Notes under the pieces: model-generated
What the model was told of the DNA's origin: nothing
What the model saw: only the letters and a program-made list of their open reading frames with translations
Databases searched by the model: none
Shown: positions 46,138 through 57,136 of the stretch, one piece after another
How the letters are laid out: each line of letters begins with the position of its first letter
How positions within the stretch are numbered: the stretch's first letter is position 1
Made by a program: the position numbers and the translations under genes
NCBI GenBank assembly: GCA_028583415.1
Contig: CM053276.1
Span: 11,925,774-11,989,773, forward strand
Direction of reading: 5' to 3'
DNA length: 64,000 nucleotides
Source of the DNA: Protea cynaroides
Taxonomy: Eukaryota; Streptophyta; Magnoliopsida; Proteales; Proteaceae

Positions 46138-46690
46138 ATTAGGACGATCTTCAAAGCATCAATAGAAGCATGTAATTTTTTTGTCTTCTTTTAAACTGGA
46201 GAAGGAACGATCTGGAGGTTACACGATCAATCATACTTTATGGAATAAAAATGAAATGTATTTTGAGAATTTTAGGGCACCTTTCACTTGTCTAAGTCTC
46301 ATATTCCTCTCATAGCTCCAGTCATCTTCCTTTATTTCTAGCTAGCTATTTTCAGAGAAAGAATATTTAATATTTTTAATAAAGAATTTTTAAATAAGAA
46401 AAAGAAGGAAAGTTAATTAGAATCGAAGGCTAGTGTTAACAATCCATTGCAAGTGGCAGGCCTTTGATCTCTCTCTCTCTCTCTCTCTCCCTCTTTCTCT
46501 CATCTTTCTCTCTCTAACATCTTTTTTTTTTTTTTTTTTTTTTTAATAATCTTTGATATATGATCAATTCTAAGATAATAGATGGGTTGGGATCCTCTCC
46601 TGTCGTTGTAGGGACTCTAGTCATGATCTTTCGACTTAAATAAATCAGTATATGTGCCAGGGGAACTACAATTGTTGGATCATGATTGGA
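46138..46690. repeat. Third copy of the TIR 3' flank unit
   Basis: Diverged copy of 20215-20720 and 21155-21690. Shared marks are TTAGGACGATCTTCAAAGCATC, TTTTAAACTGGAGA, GGAATAAAAATGAAATGTA, a CT run and GATGGGTTGGGATCCTCTCCT. Confidence 0.65.
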
Positions 46691-47206
46691 GGGACTAGAC
46701 AACAAGAAAGAATCTTTTTTTGGAATGGGTATTCTAAGTGTGTCTTTGGTATTATTTTTCTTTGGGAAATTTACTTGTACCACCCATGGAGTTAGGTCTA
46801 AATACAAACACAAATCAACCGATCTGATTCCGATTACCTGATCCATGGTTCAAATGATCTAACTCTCATAAGATTTGATTTTGTTGCACTTCATTTAACC
46901 CTCTAAAATTTACAAAAGTGACATCATCATTTTGAAGAAACAAATATACGCCGCATCTTTTGAAAGGAGCCAACAAATGAGAGTTATTCCCCATGCAGTT
47001 TGTATTATGTACGGTAAGGTTGTCTAAGAGAAGGGCATGCAGAAACACAATTAAAGCAATAACAATAACATATCAGCTCTTGGTTAGGCTTTCGTCAAAT
47101 TAAGATTCGCCTTGCTAGTTTCTCTAAGCCTCCAAAATCCAACATTGAAACAAGATTTTAAGGAAGGGCTTACCCTTGTTTTTTTAGTGGTAGAATTAAC
47201 CCCAGA

Positions 47207-47646
47207 TTAAGGGTGTCAGCTTTGGGACCGAATCGATAGCCCGGATTGAGCTGGCTCAAATTAACCTAAAACCGACTCGGACCGAATTGTTATGGACATG
47301 TTTTGGGTTGAGGCATTGGATATCCTACTGGTCCCGGTGCAGTCCGGGTTAGCCGAAAACTAGCCCGAAAAATGGACTGATGAGCACAATCCTGATAATG
47401 GTCTGGACCAAATGGATTTAGACCGAATATAAACCCTAGCTTCACTATTTCAACCTTCTAGATGGTCTTAATGGGTTTTTTACCTAGCTTTCAACCCAAA
47501 CCAGCACAAAACAGACCGATAAATGTGCACAGTGCAGCCCACATAGCCCGAACTCCTAATGGACATATTTCGGTCAGGTCCAATAAAGTCCGACACCAAT
47601 AAGGCCCAGACCAAAACAGGTCCAAACCAGCCCGTTGACACCCCTA
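47207..47646. mobile_element. Candidate MITE with TTAAGGGTGTCA ends
   Basis: The left end is TTAAGGGTGTCAG and the right end GTTGACACCCCTA. The interior is full of GGACCGA/GGCCCGAA words. The corresponding left end is missing in the 6470 and 12430 copies. Target duplication not established. Confidence 0.4.
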
Positions 47647-47824
47647 CCACAAACAAAGGATGATCGATAAAGGACGGGCAACATGAGGAAGAAAGACTGA
47701 CATGCAAACAACGGTTGAGGGGATGTCGAACGAATGACCTCGATGCTACAACCATGCCATAGACACTACTCTGGATTTACTTTGTAACCAATGAATATAA
47801 AATAGAAGAGTATAAGAAAATAAT

Positions 47825-47915
47825 TCTTGGGGGATGGTTCAATTGGTAATTATCAATGCCTCGAAATTAAGATGTCATGTGTTCTAATCCACTTCCTTTA
47901 TTTATCTCAAAAATC
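47825..47915 (+). repeat. tRNA-derived SINE-like segment (third copy)
   Basis: GGATGGTTCAATTGGTA followed by GTGTTCTAATCC, at the position matching 7105-7250 in the third block copy. Confidence 0.4.
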
Positions 47916-48140
47916 ATAAGTATAAGAAATAGAAATTCATCCGGAAACTTGAAGCTTTCAGAGTTAGGGAAAACAATAAAGGAACTAATGGAGATAAGGG
48001 ATGGGGTCTCCATGAAATAAAAAGAACCCATCTTTATTAGATGCCCTGGTATACGTACTCATTGACCCTTTTGTTGCTACAAGGGCCACACAGTTTGAAA
48101 GCAATCCTCTTTCTATACTTGTATATTTCATTCTACTAAT

Positions 48141-49699
48141 AAATATGAAATAGAACTGACGGAAATCAATGTCATCGTTGATTTAAGATGTACAAACCCA
48201 CCCCTCTTATCTACGGTGAAGTAAATCAGAAATTTTTTGTGAGTACAAAGTTTTCCAGAGATGATCTGCACCCAGCACATAGAAGCAGTATTTCCAAAAT
48301 CATACCTTACTCAAGATCGGCCTCAAAGGTCAGGCCTCTTTCCTCTGCAAATCTACTCAGACATTAAGATTTTTTGTACAAAAATAATTCCCTGGACACC
48401 AATAAAGTTATTATTATGGTTTGTGCAGGCCGTATATCACTCAGATTAAATGATTGGTTCATTGGTAAGATTTCTCATTTAGTAGTAGAAAGTGGGTGAT
48501 GAGGGGGTGGTCTTAGGATCGGGAGACGCAAACAAATAAGAAGCACATGAAGAATTAACGTGGTTCAGCACCTCATCATGGGATGCCTACGTCCACCAGA
48601 GAAAATAGTGATTTTCTTCTATTCCCAATAACAGTCTATAGAATTCTCTACCTGACAGACCTATCTCATCTGTCAGTCTTACAGCGTTCCAGCTCTCCAC
48701 TGTCAGAGGAGAATCCTCTACAGCCCTTGTAGCCTTACCTAGGTTTTCCCATATAAAGACAATATATAGGGAAACCTAGAAACCCTAATTCTACCACAAT
48801 TATAAGTTTAACTCTGTACATATAATAGACTCATACCCTAATACAAATACTACCCTTATAATTGTGTGGACCCCACAGAATACAAGACATCAACCCAACA
48901 GGTGAAACCGGATGGTGGGATAGATACTAGAAGCGAGGAAGAGGAAGCACTAGCCTGTGGAGAGCTTGCATTTATGATACAGATGGGGGAGAACTCTGCT
49001 CCTTGGTGGCCGGCGGTGGCCCCTGGGGTGGAGGAGGAGAACCTGTAGGTGGAGTTTGAGCTTCTGCTGGGGGCGATTTTTTATCGGGAGGAAGAGGAGG
49101 AGATCCAGTCGCGAAACTCGACGATTCCGATGAGTTTGACATTCCCTCTAGCTCCTCTCTGTTCCTAGTGATTTTGGTGATTTTTTTTTTTTTTTTTTTT
49201 TTGAAAAAGATAAAATAGTATGTTACTATTATTTAAAAGGTAGTTTTGTTGTTATAACATTCTTAACTTTGCTACATCATTTATTAATAGAGAGGTTCTG
49301 ATACATATTTAGCATTTGAGAGGGGGTTCATTTCTTAATAGAGAGGTTCTGTTATGATACATATTTAGCATTTGAGAGGGGGTAGGTGACATTAATGATA
49401 AAGCACAACCAAAAATACCAAGAAATCTCTGGAGGACCCCAATACCAAATTTTATAAAAACATATCGAATTGGACGAGGAATTATTATAAGGTTATATTA
49501 TAAGGCAAACTTAAGGATAAAGAAACCACTAGCTTTTTCCCATTTGTATACTACGAATGCCAAAAATGGTGGGTTTCACTAATTTAATATTTATTTATTA
49601 CTTTAGATTTTTATTACGATAAATGCATTGAACCCAATCTCTATGTATAAATGCATTGAACCAATTCCTATGTAAAATTTTCATTTTAAAATTTTGAAT
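48141..49699. other. Intergenic; possible LTR fragment and a short tandem repeat
   Basis: The words AATTAACGTGGTTCAGC and TGCCTACGTCCACCAGAG at 48553-48600 occur widely in plant retroelement LTRs, so a decayed LTR is possible. A unit of about 50 bp (TTAATAGAGAGGTTCTG ... TTTGAGAGGGGGT) is repeated in tandem at 49284-49383. A poly-T tract is at 49172-49202. A frame at 48866-49048 is not recognised. Confidence 0.4.
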
Positions 49700-49708
49700 T
49701 AATAAATA

Positions 49709-50852
49709 AAAAAATTTCATCTATACCCCATCAAAGATTGTTAACATCATCTATACTCACAAGAATGCAGAAACATCACCTAGGTCCCAAAACTTTGGCT
49801 GTGGTAATCAAAGAAGTCTACGCCGTCAGTTGATTCCCATTAAATGCTGACGTCAGCTGAAATAAAATTTTCCATGGACAATATTACCCTTAGAATAAAG
49901 AAAAGGGAAATGAAAATTGGGGTTCTCGAGAGAAAGGAATCGACGACAACCATTAGTTTCAGTGCTTCTCCGACTATTTCTGCTGCAAATTCTTTCATGT
50001 CGTCGTTGACCGACGACACAGATAGTAAGCAGCCTTCCTCATCCTCGATGTCTCAGATTACGAATCTCTCTCAGGTTTCCTTTGCTCGTCGGCCTCCTCT
50101 GAGTTCTTCTTCATTGAAGAGGAAGTGCAGCTCCTTCGACGACGCCGTTGGTAAATGCGGAACCTCTTCTGGCCGTTGCCATTGCTCGAAGCGGAGGTTT
50201 GTTTTCTCCTTTCTCTTTTGTGATCTTATAGGTTATTGTAGAAAATTTGTAAAACCATGAAAGAAAGGGACTAAATCTGTTACAATCTGATAAAACAGGA
50301 AATCGAGGGTAAAGAGAATGGTCAGAATCCCTGCAATCAGCTTGAAGATAGCTGATATCCCAACCAACAAGTACTCATGGAGGAAGTACGGACAGAAACC
50401 AATTAAAGGATCCCCATCCAAGGTTTGTAAAATCTTCTGCTCAAATCACTCTTTCGTCTTCTGTTTTAGTGTTCCTTTTGAGTTCTGGTGGCATCTGATA
50501 CCTGAAATATAAATCTTAGATCTCTAATTTACTATGATTAGCATCATGTTCTTTCGTCTTCTTCCCCATTTGTGGCTGTTTGCTGGTGTTCTTATTCTGG
50601 TTGGTTGCTTATGGGATTTCTCAGGGGTTACTACAAGTGCAGTACCGTGAGTGATAAGAAGAAGAAGAGGGGAGGGGTTACTCACAAGTGCAGAATATGA
50701 GGAAGAAGAAGAGAAGGGAAATGAGGGGTAAAATTATATTTCAATAATTTTAGTGATTTTCATCAGTTAAGTGGACCTAGGTAATGTTTCTGCAATCTTG
50801 TGGGTGTAGATGATGTTAACAATCCTTGATGGGGTGTAGATGAAATTTTTTC
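49709..50852. mobile_element. Pack-MULE carrying a WRKY gene fragment
   Basis: Terminal inverted repeats of about 80 bp flank the element. The left reads AAAAAATTTCATCTATACCC through AGAAACATCACCTAGGTCC (49709-49790). The right is its reverse complement with a few changes (50770-50852). Perfect 9-bp target duplications TAATAAATA flank it at 49700-49708 and 50853-50861. There is no transposase. Inside are three exon pieces and two introns of a WRKY gene, so the capture was from genomic DNA, not a transcript copy. Confidence 0.9.
49844..50704 (+). pseudogene. Captured WRKY transcription factor fragment, group IId
   Basis: The parent family are DNA-binding regulators of defence genes. Coding pieces are about 49945-50196, 50299-50422 and 50635-50660. 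They give FMSSLTDDTDSKQPSSSSMS, KCGTSSGRCHCSKRR and then KSRVKRMVRIPAISLKIADI. The first intron joins in phase. The zinc-cluster stretch before the WRKY domain marks group IId. The domain keeps YSWRKYGQKPIKGSP. It then lacks two bases relative to the usual S-P-H-P, which puts the next exon (GYYKCS) out of frame. The Cys-x-n-Cys...His-x-His finger is absent. A short duplicate of the GGGTTACT(C)ACAAGTGCAG stretch follows at 50674. It cannot encode a working WRKY domain. RNA from it could still interact with the parent gene's RNA. Confidence 0.9.
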
Positions 50853-50861
50853 TAATAAATA

Positions 50862-52420
50862 AATAAAATCCCAGATGTATAAGGGAAGGTGAAGACTATT
50901 TAATAGTCCATGTGAAATTAAACTCCTAATCTGTATCTCTTTACAGATTCAAGAAAAAGAATGGGTTAGAGTCTAGAGAGTGTATTTCAGAATGAGCAAC
51001 GTTCTCTAACGTATTCCATGATTCAAGAAAATGAATATATACCAAACATTATTTGTCATCTGCCTAGAAAGCATACCGAACACAGCCCAAGCTCAAACAG
51101 CCAACAAGAAGAAAATTTCAGCAACCTAATTATTAGGGTGGTTACTGGTTAGAGCAAACTGAATTTGATACTCCATTCTTTATTGACTATTAAGATTGCA
51201 TTCATTTTTATCCACCTTAAACTTATTTTAATAAAAATCAATGAGGTCTTTATTCATTTTTTTTTTCTGTTTAACAGAGTCAACTTAAACACATATTTTC
51301 CTTGCTCATGAAACAATATGGACCTTGGCATGCATATTGTTGCTAGTTGTTAGGATCAAATCCTGCGTCACCACACATGAGACGTAAGAATTTTTCATGG
51401 AAAAACTTTTTTAAATTGAAGATCAAAAAACCACAGGATTCGAAAGTCCAAATCGAAGCTTTACTATAATCAAATAGAAGTTACAAAACCTAGTTTCAAT
51501 TCTTCGAATGGGTACACAAACTCAATAGAAATAAGAAGTAAAAAAATACTACTGGAAGAAATAAAGAGAGTGTAGAAATTTCACCCAAAAACATAGGCTA
51601 TTGTACTGACCAAATAACCTGACTTAGAAAACTCCAATCAAGAATCTGATCGTACAAATTGATGAACTATGTGTTCTCTAACTGCTGTCCAAAAATCAGT
51701 CCGATCAGACCACGGATGACTTCCCGATCGTCGACTTGATCACAGTTGCGCAGGCCACTTGGCTCAGAAAAACTGGTTCTCTCATTCTCTTCTTCTTATG
51801 ATGCTAAACCCTAACCTTAATCGATTTTTACCTAATTTAAAAAGTTAAATACAAGACAAAAGAGAATGGATTTAAATAAACTTAAAAACACATCAATAAT
51901 TGAATCTTTTTCCACATAGGAAAAGAACTCCAAACCCAACGATTTATCCTCAAAACTCCATTTGGAATTATTCCTCATCCATTAGTGTCCATCACATTGA
52001 TGCAAAATTCAAACCCTCTCTCAAACTCAAAGACCAATAATATCTCTTGTATTTGAATTTCTCATTATAATTTGATAATGCAAAAAAAATTAATGACAAT
52101 GGCTTGCTTCGGAACGAAGCTTTGTCTCTTTTTTTCTTTTTGAAAACCCCCAATCCAGTTCCCGAAGTAACTCTCATCAACTAGTATTATTATGATGTGA
52201 ACCCTTAGGAATAATTCAACGAATTGATTAAATATAAAATAATAACTGCCCCCTAAGAGGGCAGTCTACCATAAGATCAAGTTGGAGCTTGGAGCCTGGA
52301 GCCAAACCCCCTGCATTGGCTGGGTTTTGTAGGGATCCATTCTTTGAAGTACTATAAGGTCTTCGCCGCATATAGCCTTTGTCTTCGACGATGATTTAGT
52401 TGGTCATTGTCACAAGTCAA
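50862..52420. other. Intergenic, no supported feature
   Basis: AT-rich DNA without a recognised gene. 51350-51830 has a mildly LTR-like look (TGTTAGGATCAAATCCTGCG near 51346) but no paired copy or internal domain was found in this window. Confidence 0.4.
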
Positions 52421-52429
52421 TGTCAGCAA

Positions 52430-53290
52430 GGAAGACTTTTTTTTATTTTTTTTAATTTCTTCTAATGTATTATTAAATGATAGTTATATCCTTTAATTTG
52501 GGTATTTTTGCCGAGTTTGGTCTTTTTCTTTCTCATTATAATTTGATAATGCAAAAAAAATTAATGTCAATGGTCATTGTCACAAGTCGAGTTTGGTCTT
52601 TTTCGTCTTCCTAAGAGAGAAAGCTAAGTAACTTTGATTATAATTTATTGATTTCTTTTATAAAATAATTAATTTTTAAAGATATGGATGAGGTCTCAGT
52701 CCGTTATTCTCAGAATCATCATATGTTGACATTACACTGCTGCAATAGGCCATTGACGCTGCTACCATGTCAATAACGCGTTAACACTCTCATTGTAATC
52801 TCTTACACGGACTTGGTCTTTTTCGTCTTCATCAGAAAGAGAAGGATAGAGAGAGTGTGTGCGTGGCAGTGTGCGTGGCAGTGCGCGTGTGTTATACAAT
52901 TGCTTTCATTTATAATTTATCGATTCTTTTGTATAAAATAATTTATTCATAAAGACATGGAGGGAGGGTTCAGGCGGCTATTCTCAGCATCCTATGTTGG
53001 CATCAGTTTCGATAAACCATTGCCGCCATTGACGATGGATGCCACCGTCTAAAGAAGACACCCACCGTAATCTCTTGAGTTTGGTCATTTTCGTCTGTCA
53101 GAGAGAGAAAGAAACTGCGTGGTCTAGGTTTTTCCTAATGGCCGAGAGAGAGAGTGTGTGTGTCTTATAGTTATAGACTTATAGTAGCTGTTATTTATAA
53201 TTTATTGATTTTTTTTTAATAAACAATAATTTAGTCATAAAGAATTGGATGAGAGACTCAGCCGCCTATTCTCAGCATCATATGTTGGCT
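52430..53290. repeat. Diverged tandem-like units of about 250 bp
   Basis: Each unit carries GAGTTTGGTCTTTTTCGTCTT or a variant, an AG-rich stretch, TTTATAATTTATYGATT with TATAAAATAATTTA, and CTCAG(C/T)CGxxTATTCTCAG. It closes with a CATTGACGCTGC/ACCGT stretch. Units occur near 52500, 52590, 52800 and 53070, and matching ones near 4085, 4380, 4715 and 4850. No coding content. Confidence 0.65.
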
Positions 53291-53585
53291 GGTTCATCAG
53301 TGGGTCTCACCTGCCATGTCGAGAAAACAGAAGAAAACAAGAAACCAACTTCGATGACTTCCACATTCTAAAGTCAAGAACCGAAATGTCAAAGATAGAA
53401 AAATATTCACAAAAGCAAAAATATCTTCAGTGAATCCATTTGTTGCTGTCGATAACACGAGAGAAAAGAGAGAATTTTGTGTTCTCGTCAGGCCACCCAC
53501 CACCATCTACGCCTCTAGAGGGCAGTAGACGTCGAAGCATCATTGATTTCCCAGTTGGATCTGATGCTGCCTCAGCCGAATGCCA

Positions 53586-53849
53586 CTAAAGTTGACTGGT
53601 CGAAAGAGTAGTGAAGATTTTCGGGCTCCGAACCTGATTAGTCCTCTGAAAGATTATTGTTCGATTCGCCGATTGGAATGTTGAAAAGCTTCTGACTGCA
53701 CTGCTACCACTAAATAAGCTAGTGTTGTTAGGGTTTTGGGGAGCGGAGGGGAGAGAGAATGACGGGGTAGTCAGGAGAAAGGAGAGGGAGGCAGAATTGG
53801 AACTTGGCTGCCGGACTTGGAACTTGGAGGCAACGATGATGCCCCGCAC
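53586..53849 (-). other. Unrecognised 87-codon open frame
   Basis: The frame is rich in Ser, Arg and Phe (SGSSAVRSFSTFQSANRTII), a composition like an organelle-targeting leader. No domain or splice partner was found, and it sits between repeats. It may be a gene fragment or chance. Confidence 0.2.
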
Positions 53850-53991
53850 TCAGGGCTGGAAGAGAGGGTGGTGATGGGGACGGCAGTGGATGAGTACTCA
53901 TTTTTAATTTAAGTTTCAGAAGATAAAAATGATATTTTATAATTTCGAAAGTAATATTGCCATTGAAAACATTAATTACGATTCAACTCAT

Positions 53992-54187
53992 CATTTAATA
54001 GACTGATAGGGTAGAATAGGGTATATTGATACTTATTTTCGAAAGTAGGAAAAATCACTTCATCATTTAATAGACTGATAGGGTAGAATAGGGTATATTG
54101 ATACTTATTTTCGAAAGTAGGAAAAATCACTTAATAGCCCGATAGAATAGAATAGGATATATTGATACTTATTTTCAAAAATAGGAA
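53992..54187. repeat. Tandem repeat, about 2.8 units of 64-72 bp
   Basis: The unit contains AATAGACTGATAGGGTAGAA, GGGTATATTGATACTTATTTT and GAAAGTAGGAAAAATCACTT. The first two units are identical by eye with a 72-bp period. The third is shorter and diverged. Confidence 0.9.
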
Positions 54188-54319
54188 ACATGGTTGACAT
54201 TATGAGCCAAGTTAAAAATGACTGATTTAAGAATATAGAGGTAGGAGAAATTTTCCCATATATACATGTGAATAATTCATCATCTTTGCATCCTGAAACT
54301 TTGGATTTTTTTCGTAGAT

Positions 54320-54440
54320 AAGGATATCAGAACGACTCTATATATTGCTGTGCTTTCAATCTTTCGCCAGGCATAATTTGTCATAGTGATTCATTGGTTC
54401 TCTTCAAGAATGAACTTTAGTAGAACAGTTTTAGGGTCTT
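54320..54440 (+). pseudogene. Possible remnant of a third TIR gene 5' region
   Basis: The order GACTCTATATATTGCTGTGCTT, ATAATTTGTC, TTCTCTTCAAGAATGAACTTTAG parallels the first intron and start of exon 2 in the TIR copies (9797-9893). The acceptor CAGG is lost and no TIR domain follows within the window. Similarity is by eye only. Confidence 0.35.
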
Positions 54441-54503
54441 TCTAATTTGGTGGTGAAGGATGTGTGAGGAAACAACTATTTTAGGTTATAATATAGTCTT
54501 TGT

Positions 54504-54504
<1 letters not shown>

Positions 54505-54568
<64 letters not shown>
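54505..54568. repeat. (TA)n microsatellite
   Basis: A pure TA run of about 60 bp. Confidence 0.95.
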
Positions 54569-54570
<2 letters not shown>

Positions 54571-54578
54571 TTCTGTAT

Positions 54579-55070
54579 TTGTTTAAGCAAAAGCAAAGGA
54601 CAAAGACTATTCATCGCCAGTTGGATATACTAAAATTAATTCAAATGCGGCTTATCATGATGGCTCAACTTCAGGAAATATTAGGATTTATTTTTAGAGA
54701 TTCTAACGGCCTTCCAACTTTGACTGTCTCTAGCTCTCTGTCTTTCTCTTCAGCAAAAATAGGGGAATCTCTAGTTATTTGAACTGCTCTCCAAGCTGCC
54801 CGGGATAAAGAAATTTAAAATATTATTGTGGAGTGAGATTGTCTTGAAATTATCCAAAATCTCACAAATCAAGAATAAAAATTCAATCAATCATTGATCA
54901 TCTTGCATCCTTCTTTGTTTCATGCTCTTTTCATCATATTCCAAGGGGGGAGCAAATGATTCTGCTCAAACCCTTGCCAGGAAGACTGTAACTAGTCCGG
55001 GGTAAGTTACATGGTCTAATTCCTCTCCATGGCTCCAAGATCTTTGTTTGAAGGAGGCATTGGCTTGTAC
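54579..55070 (+). pseudogene. Decayed RNase H domain of a LINE-type retrotransposon
   Basis: One frame reads ILGFIFRDSNGLPTLTVSSS, then after a stop TALQAARDKEI and NIIVEXDCLEIIQNLTNQ. This follows the RNase H-like (RVT_3) domain found at the end of plant LINE reverse transcriptases and related genes. A frame change leads to AQTLARKTVTSPG and SPWLQDLC, matching the usual end of that domain. Several stops and a frameshift make it non-functional. No RT was found upstream. Confidence 0.6.
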
Positions 55071-56405
55071 CCGTTCTTTTTAGTAAAAATTTTCTTTTAC
55101 CCAAAAAAAAAAAAAAAGCACAAAACCCTTTTACTCATTGTTTTTAATGGAAAAATCCATCTATTAACATATTCGAACAAAATGACCCACAGAACATGGA
55201 TTAAGACATACTTCAAAGTATACAAATAGGTCTGTCCAATCGTCAAAGTGATTAAACAGTATAGATGATTTCCTATCCATAATAATTTTCATAATATCAT
55301 ATCAAAATTACACGATGAAAAAAAAAAAAAAAAAAACCTATCCATAATAGTCTTTAATAAAACTATACCAAATAGTTACATGGACAAAAATAAAACACAC
55401 ATGTTTATCCTTAATGTTGACATGCTTCATCCATTTGTTCTGCAATTTGTTTTCGAAATGTTTTCCATCATTGTTGCTGTGTAATACCTATCATTTTTGT
55501 AATTTCCAGACCTCGACTTCATCACTATCGCTATCATTACCTTCTCGCATTTTTTGTTGTATTATTTCAATATGCAGACCCAACCATCTTTTGAGAAAGA
55601 TGTTTTCAGCTTGTACCCTTCTATGAATATCGATCAACAACTTTACCCTCTGGTCATCAGTTCAACAATATGATTCTTAACACCCTTTTCGCATGATCCA
55701 TTTGAAATAAATATTAGTTCTAATGCATAAACAAACAATGCAACATGAAAATAGAAGTTTGTTACAAAGAGATAGGTCAAACATTTAATTAGTCATTAGC
55801 ATCTTCCCTAGAAAAGTAGAAGTATTGGTAAGATGGAGAGTCCAAACAGGCAAGTGGGTTCAGATAACGTGCATGCTTTGAAGATGGTGGTAGTCTCAAA
55901 ACTAGTCAGTTACCAAATCCAAGTTAAGGAATAGAAAACCTGTGATCAGACCTGATCTATGACAGACCGAGAGTACAGAAGTTCAAAGATAGTTAACTCT
56001 CAGAATTGAAAAACTACAGAAAATCAAAGGATTTTAACACTATAAAATGGAAGAAACCAGATCTAGAAATAGAAACTGAACTGAAATTTGAAACAGTGAC
56101 AAATAGAAAGTCGATCCAAAACCAGATTTAAAAAGCAGCATGGATGGAAATAATAATTACAAGAACAGGCACTGGAATAGGAATCCAAATCAGTAATTAA
56201 AGAAAATTGCAACTAGTAACAAACAAAACTATAGAGTACAGTAGATGGCAATTTTTCACTTGCCTGCAAATGCTTTGAGGAAGCTTTTGTGAGGGGCTGA
56301 TGGCAACACATTGATTGGAGAAAATAAAAGGAAAATAAAAAAATAATAAAAGTACGGTTATGACAGGCAGATAGGCAACCGAAAGGGATTTGAAACTAAG
56401 AAACA
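55071..56405. other. Intergenic, no supported feature
   Basis: AT-rich DNA with poly-A runs (55102-55117, 55318-55337) that might be retroposon tails. No gene, no inverted ends and no match to the neighbouring repeats was found. Confidence 0.45.
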
Positions 56406-57123
56406 CCCACCTAATAGAACTGGTCCCTCTATACTCTAAAAACTCTTAAAACCAAAAAATGTCATTTTCTAAAAATTCCATTTTCAATCTCAAACTAACA
56501 GTGACAGATCCATATTATGAATAAATTCCAAGTCTAATTAAATGGATCCTCCTGAAGAAAGCTAAAAATTGAGGCTACGCCACTAATGGTGCAAACTAAA
56601 AAGGGCCAGTGGGAATGAGTATGACGGATCGAAGCAGGACCTATTGTGGATCTGCAGTTGGATAGAGTAATTTAAGGCAGCTGTGCTTGAGCAGGGTGTA
56701 TGAGGGATAAATCATGATTATGTTCATGATCCTAGCCTAGCTCAGCAAAACTGAGTTAAAATAATTAAGAGGGTATAGCTAAAATCTCTGCATTGGGATG
56801 CTCTTAACCTGCAATCAATTCAGTTACTTGCACTACTTTTCATGGCAATACCAACAAGGCTACACTTACCTTTATAAAAAGGGTCAAAAGGTATGATTGC
56901 AATAAAAAGCAGAAAGTAGCATTTGTATGGTTTTATAGAAACCTTGCTCTGGAGGTGAGCAGAAACTAGAATAGAGACCTGAGACAACATTTCCGATGTA
57001 ATATCATATAGAGGAATTTGCTATTGACCCAAATGACGAATGTTCTAGTCTGGCAAAATAGAACAGAACTCCCCACATCTAGGCATACTATGATGTTGCC
57101 AAGTGGTTACTCTTCTGAGTTCA

Positions 57124-57136
57124 GATTATATATATA
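57124..57136. repeat. Short (TA)n at a site expanded in A' and B'
   Basis: ATTATATATATATCCC follows TCTGAGTTCAGATT. The same site in A' and B' has long TA arrays. Confidence 0.8.

Larger units (their letters stand above)
46959..48140. repeat. Third, diverged copy of the 6418-7700 block
   Basis: GAAAGGAGCCAACAAATGAG at 46959 matches 6418. The order then follows 6470-7700: the GGACCGAATTGTT region, a GACCTCGATGCTACAACCATG region, and ATAAGTATAAGAAATAGAAATTCATC. It lies after the 46138 unit, so unit order is kept while the TIR gene is absent. An extra piece at 47060-47205 has no counterpart. Confidence 0.65.

Noticed and set aside
53992..54187. CRISPR-like direct repeats
   Set aside because: Units are contiguous tandem copies without variable spacers, in plant DNA.
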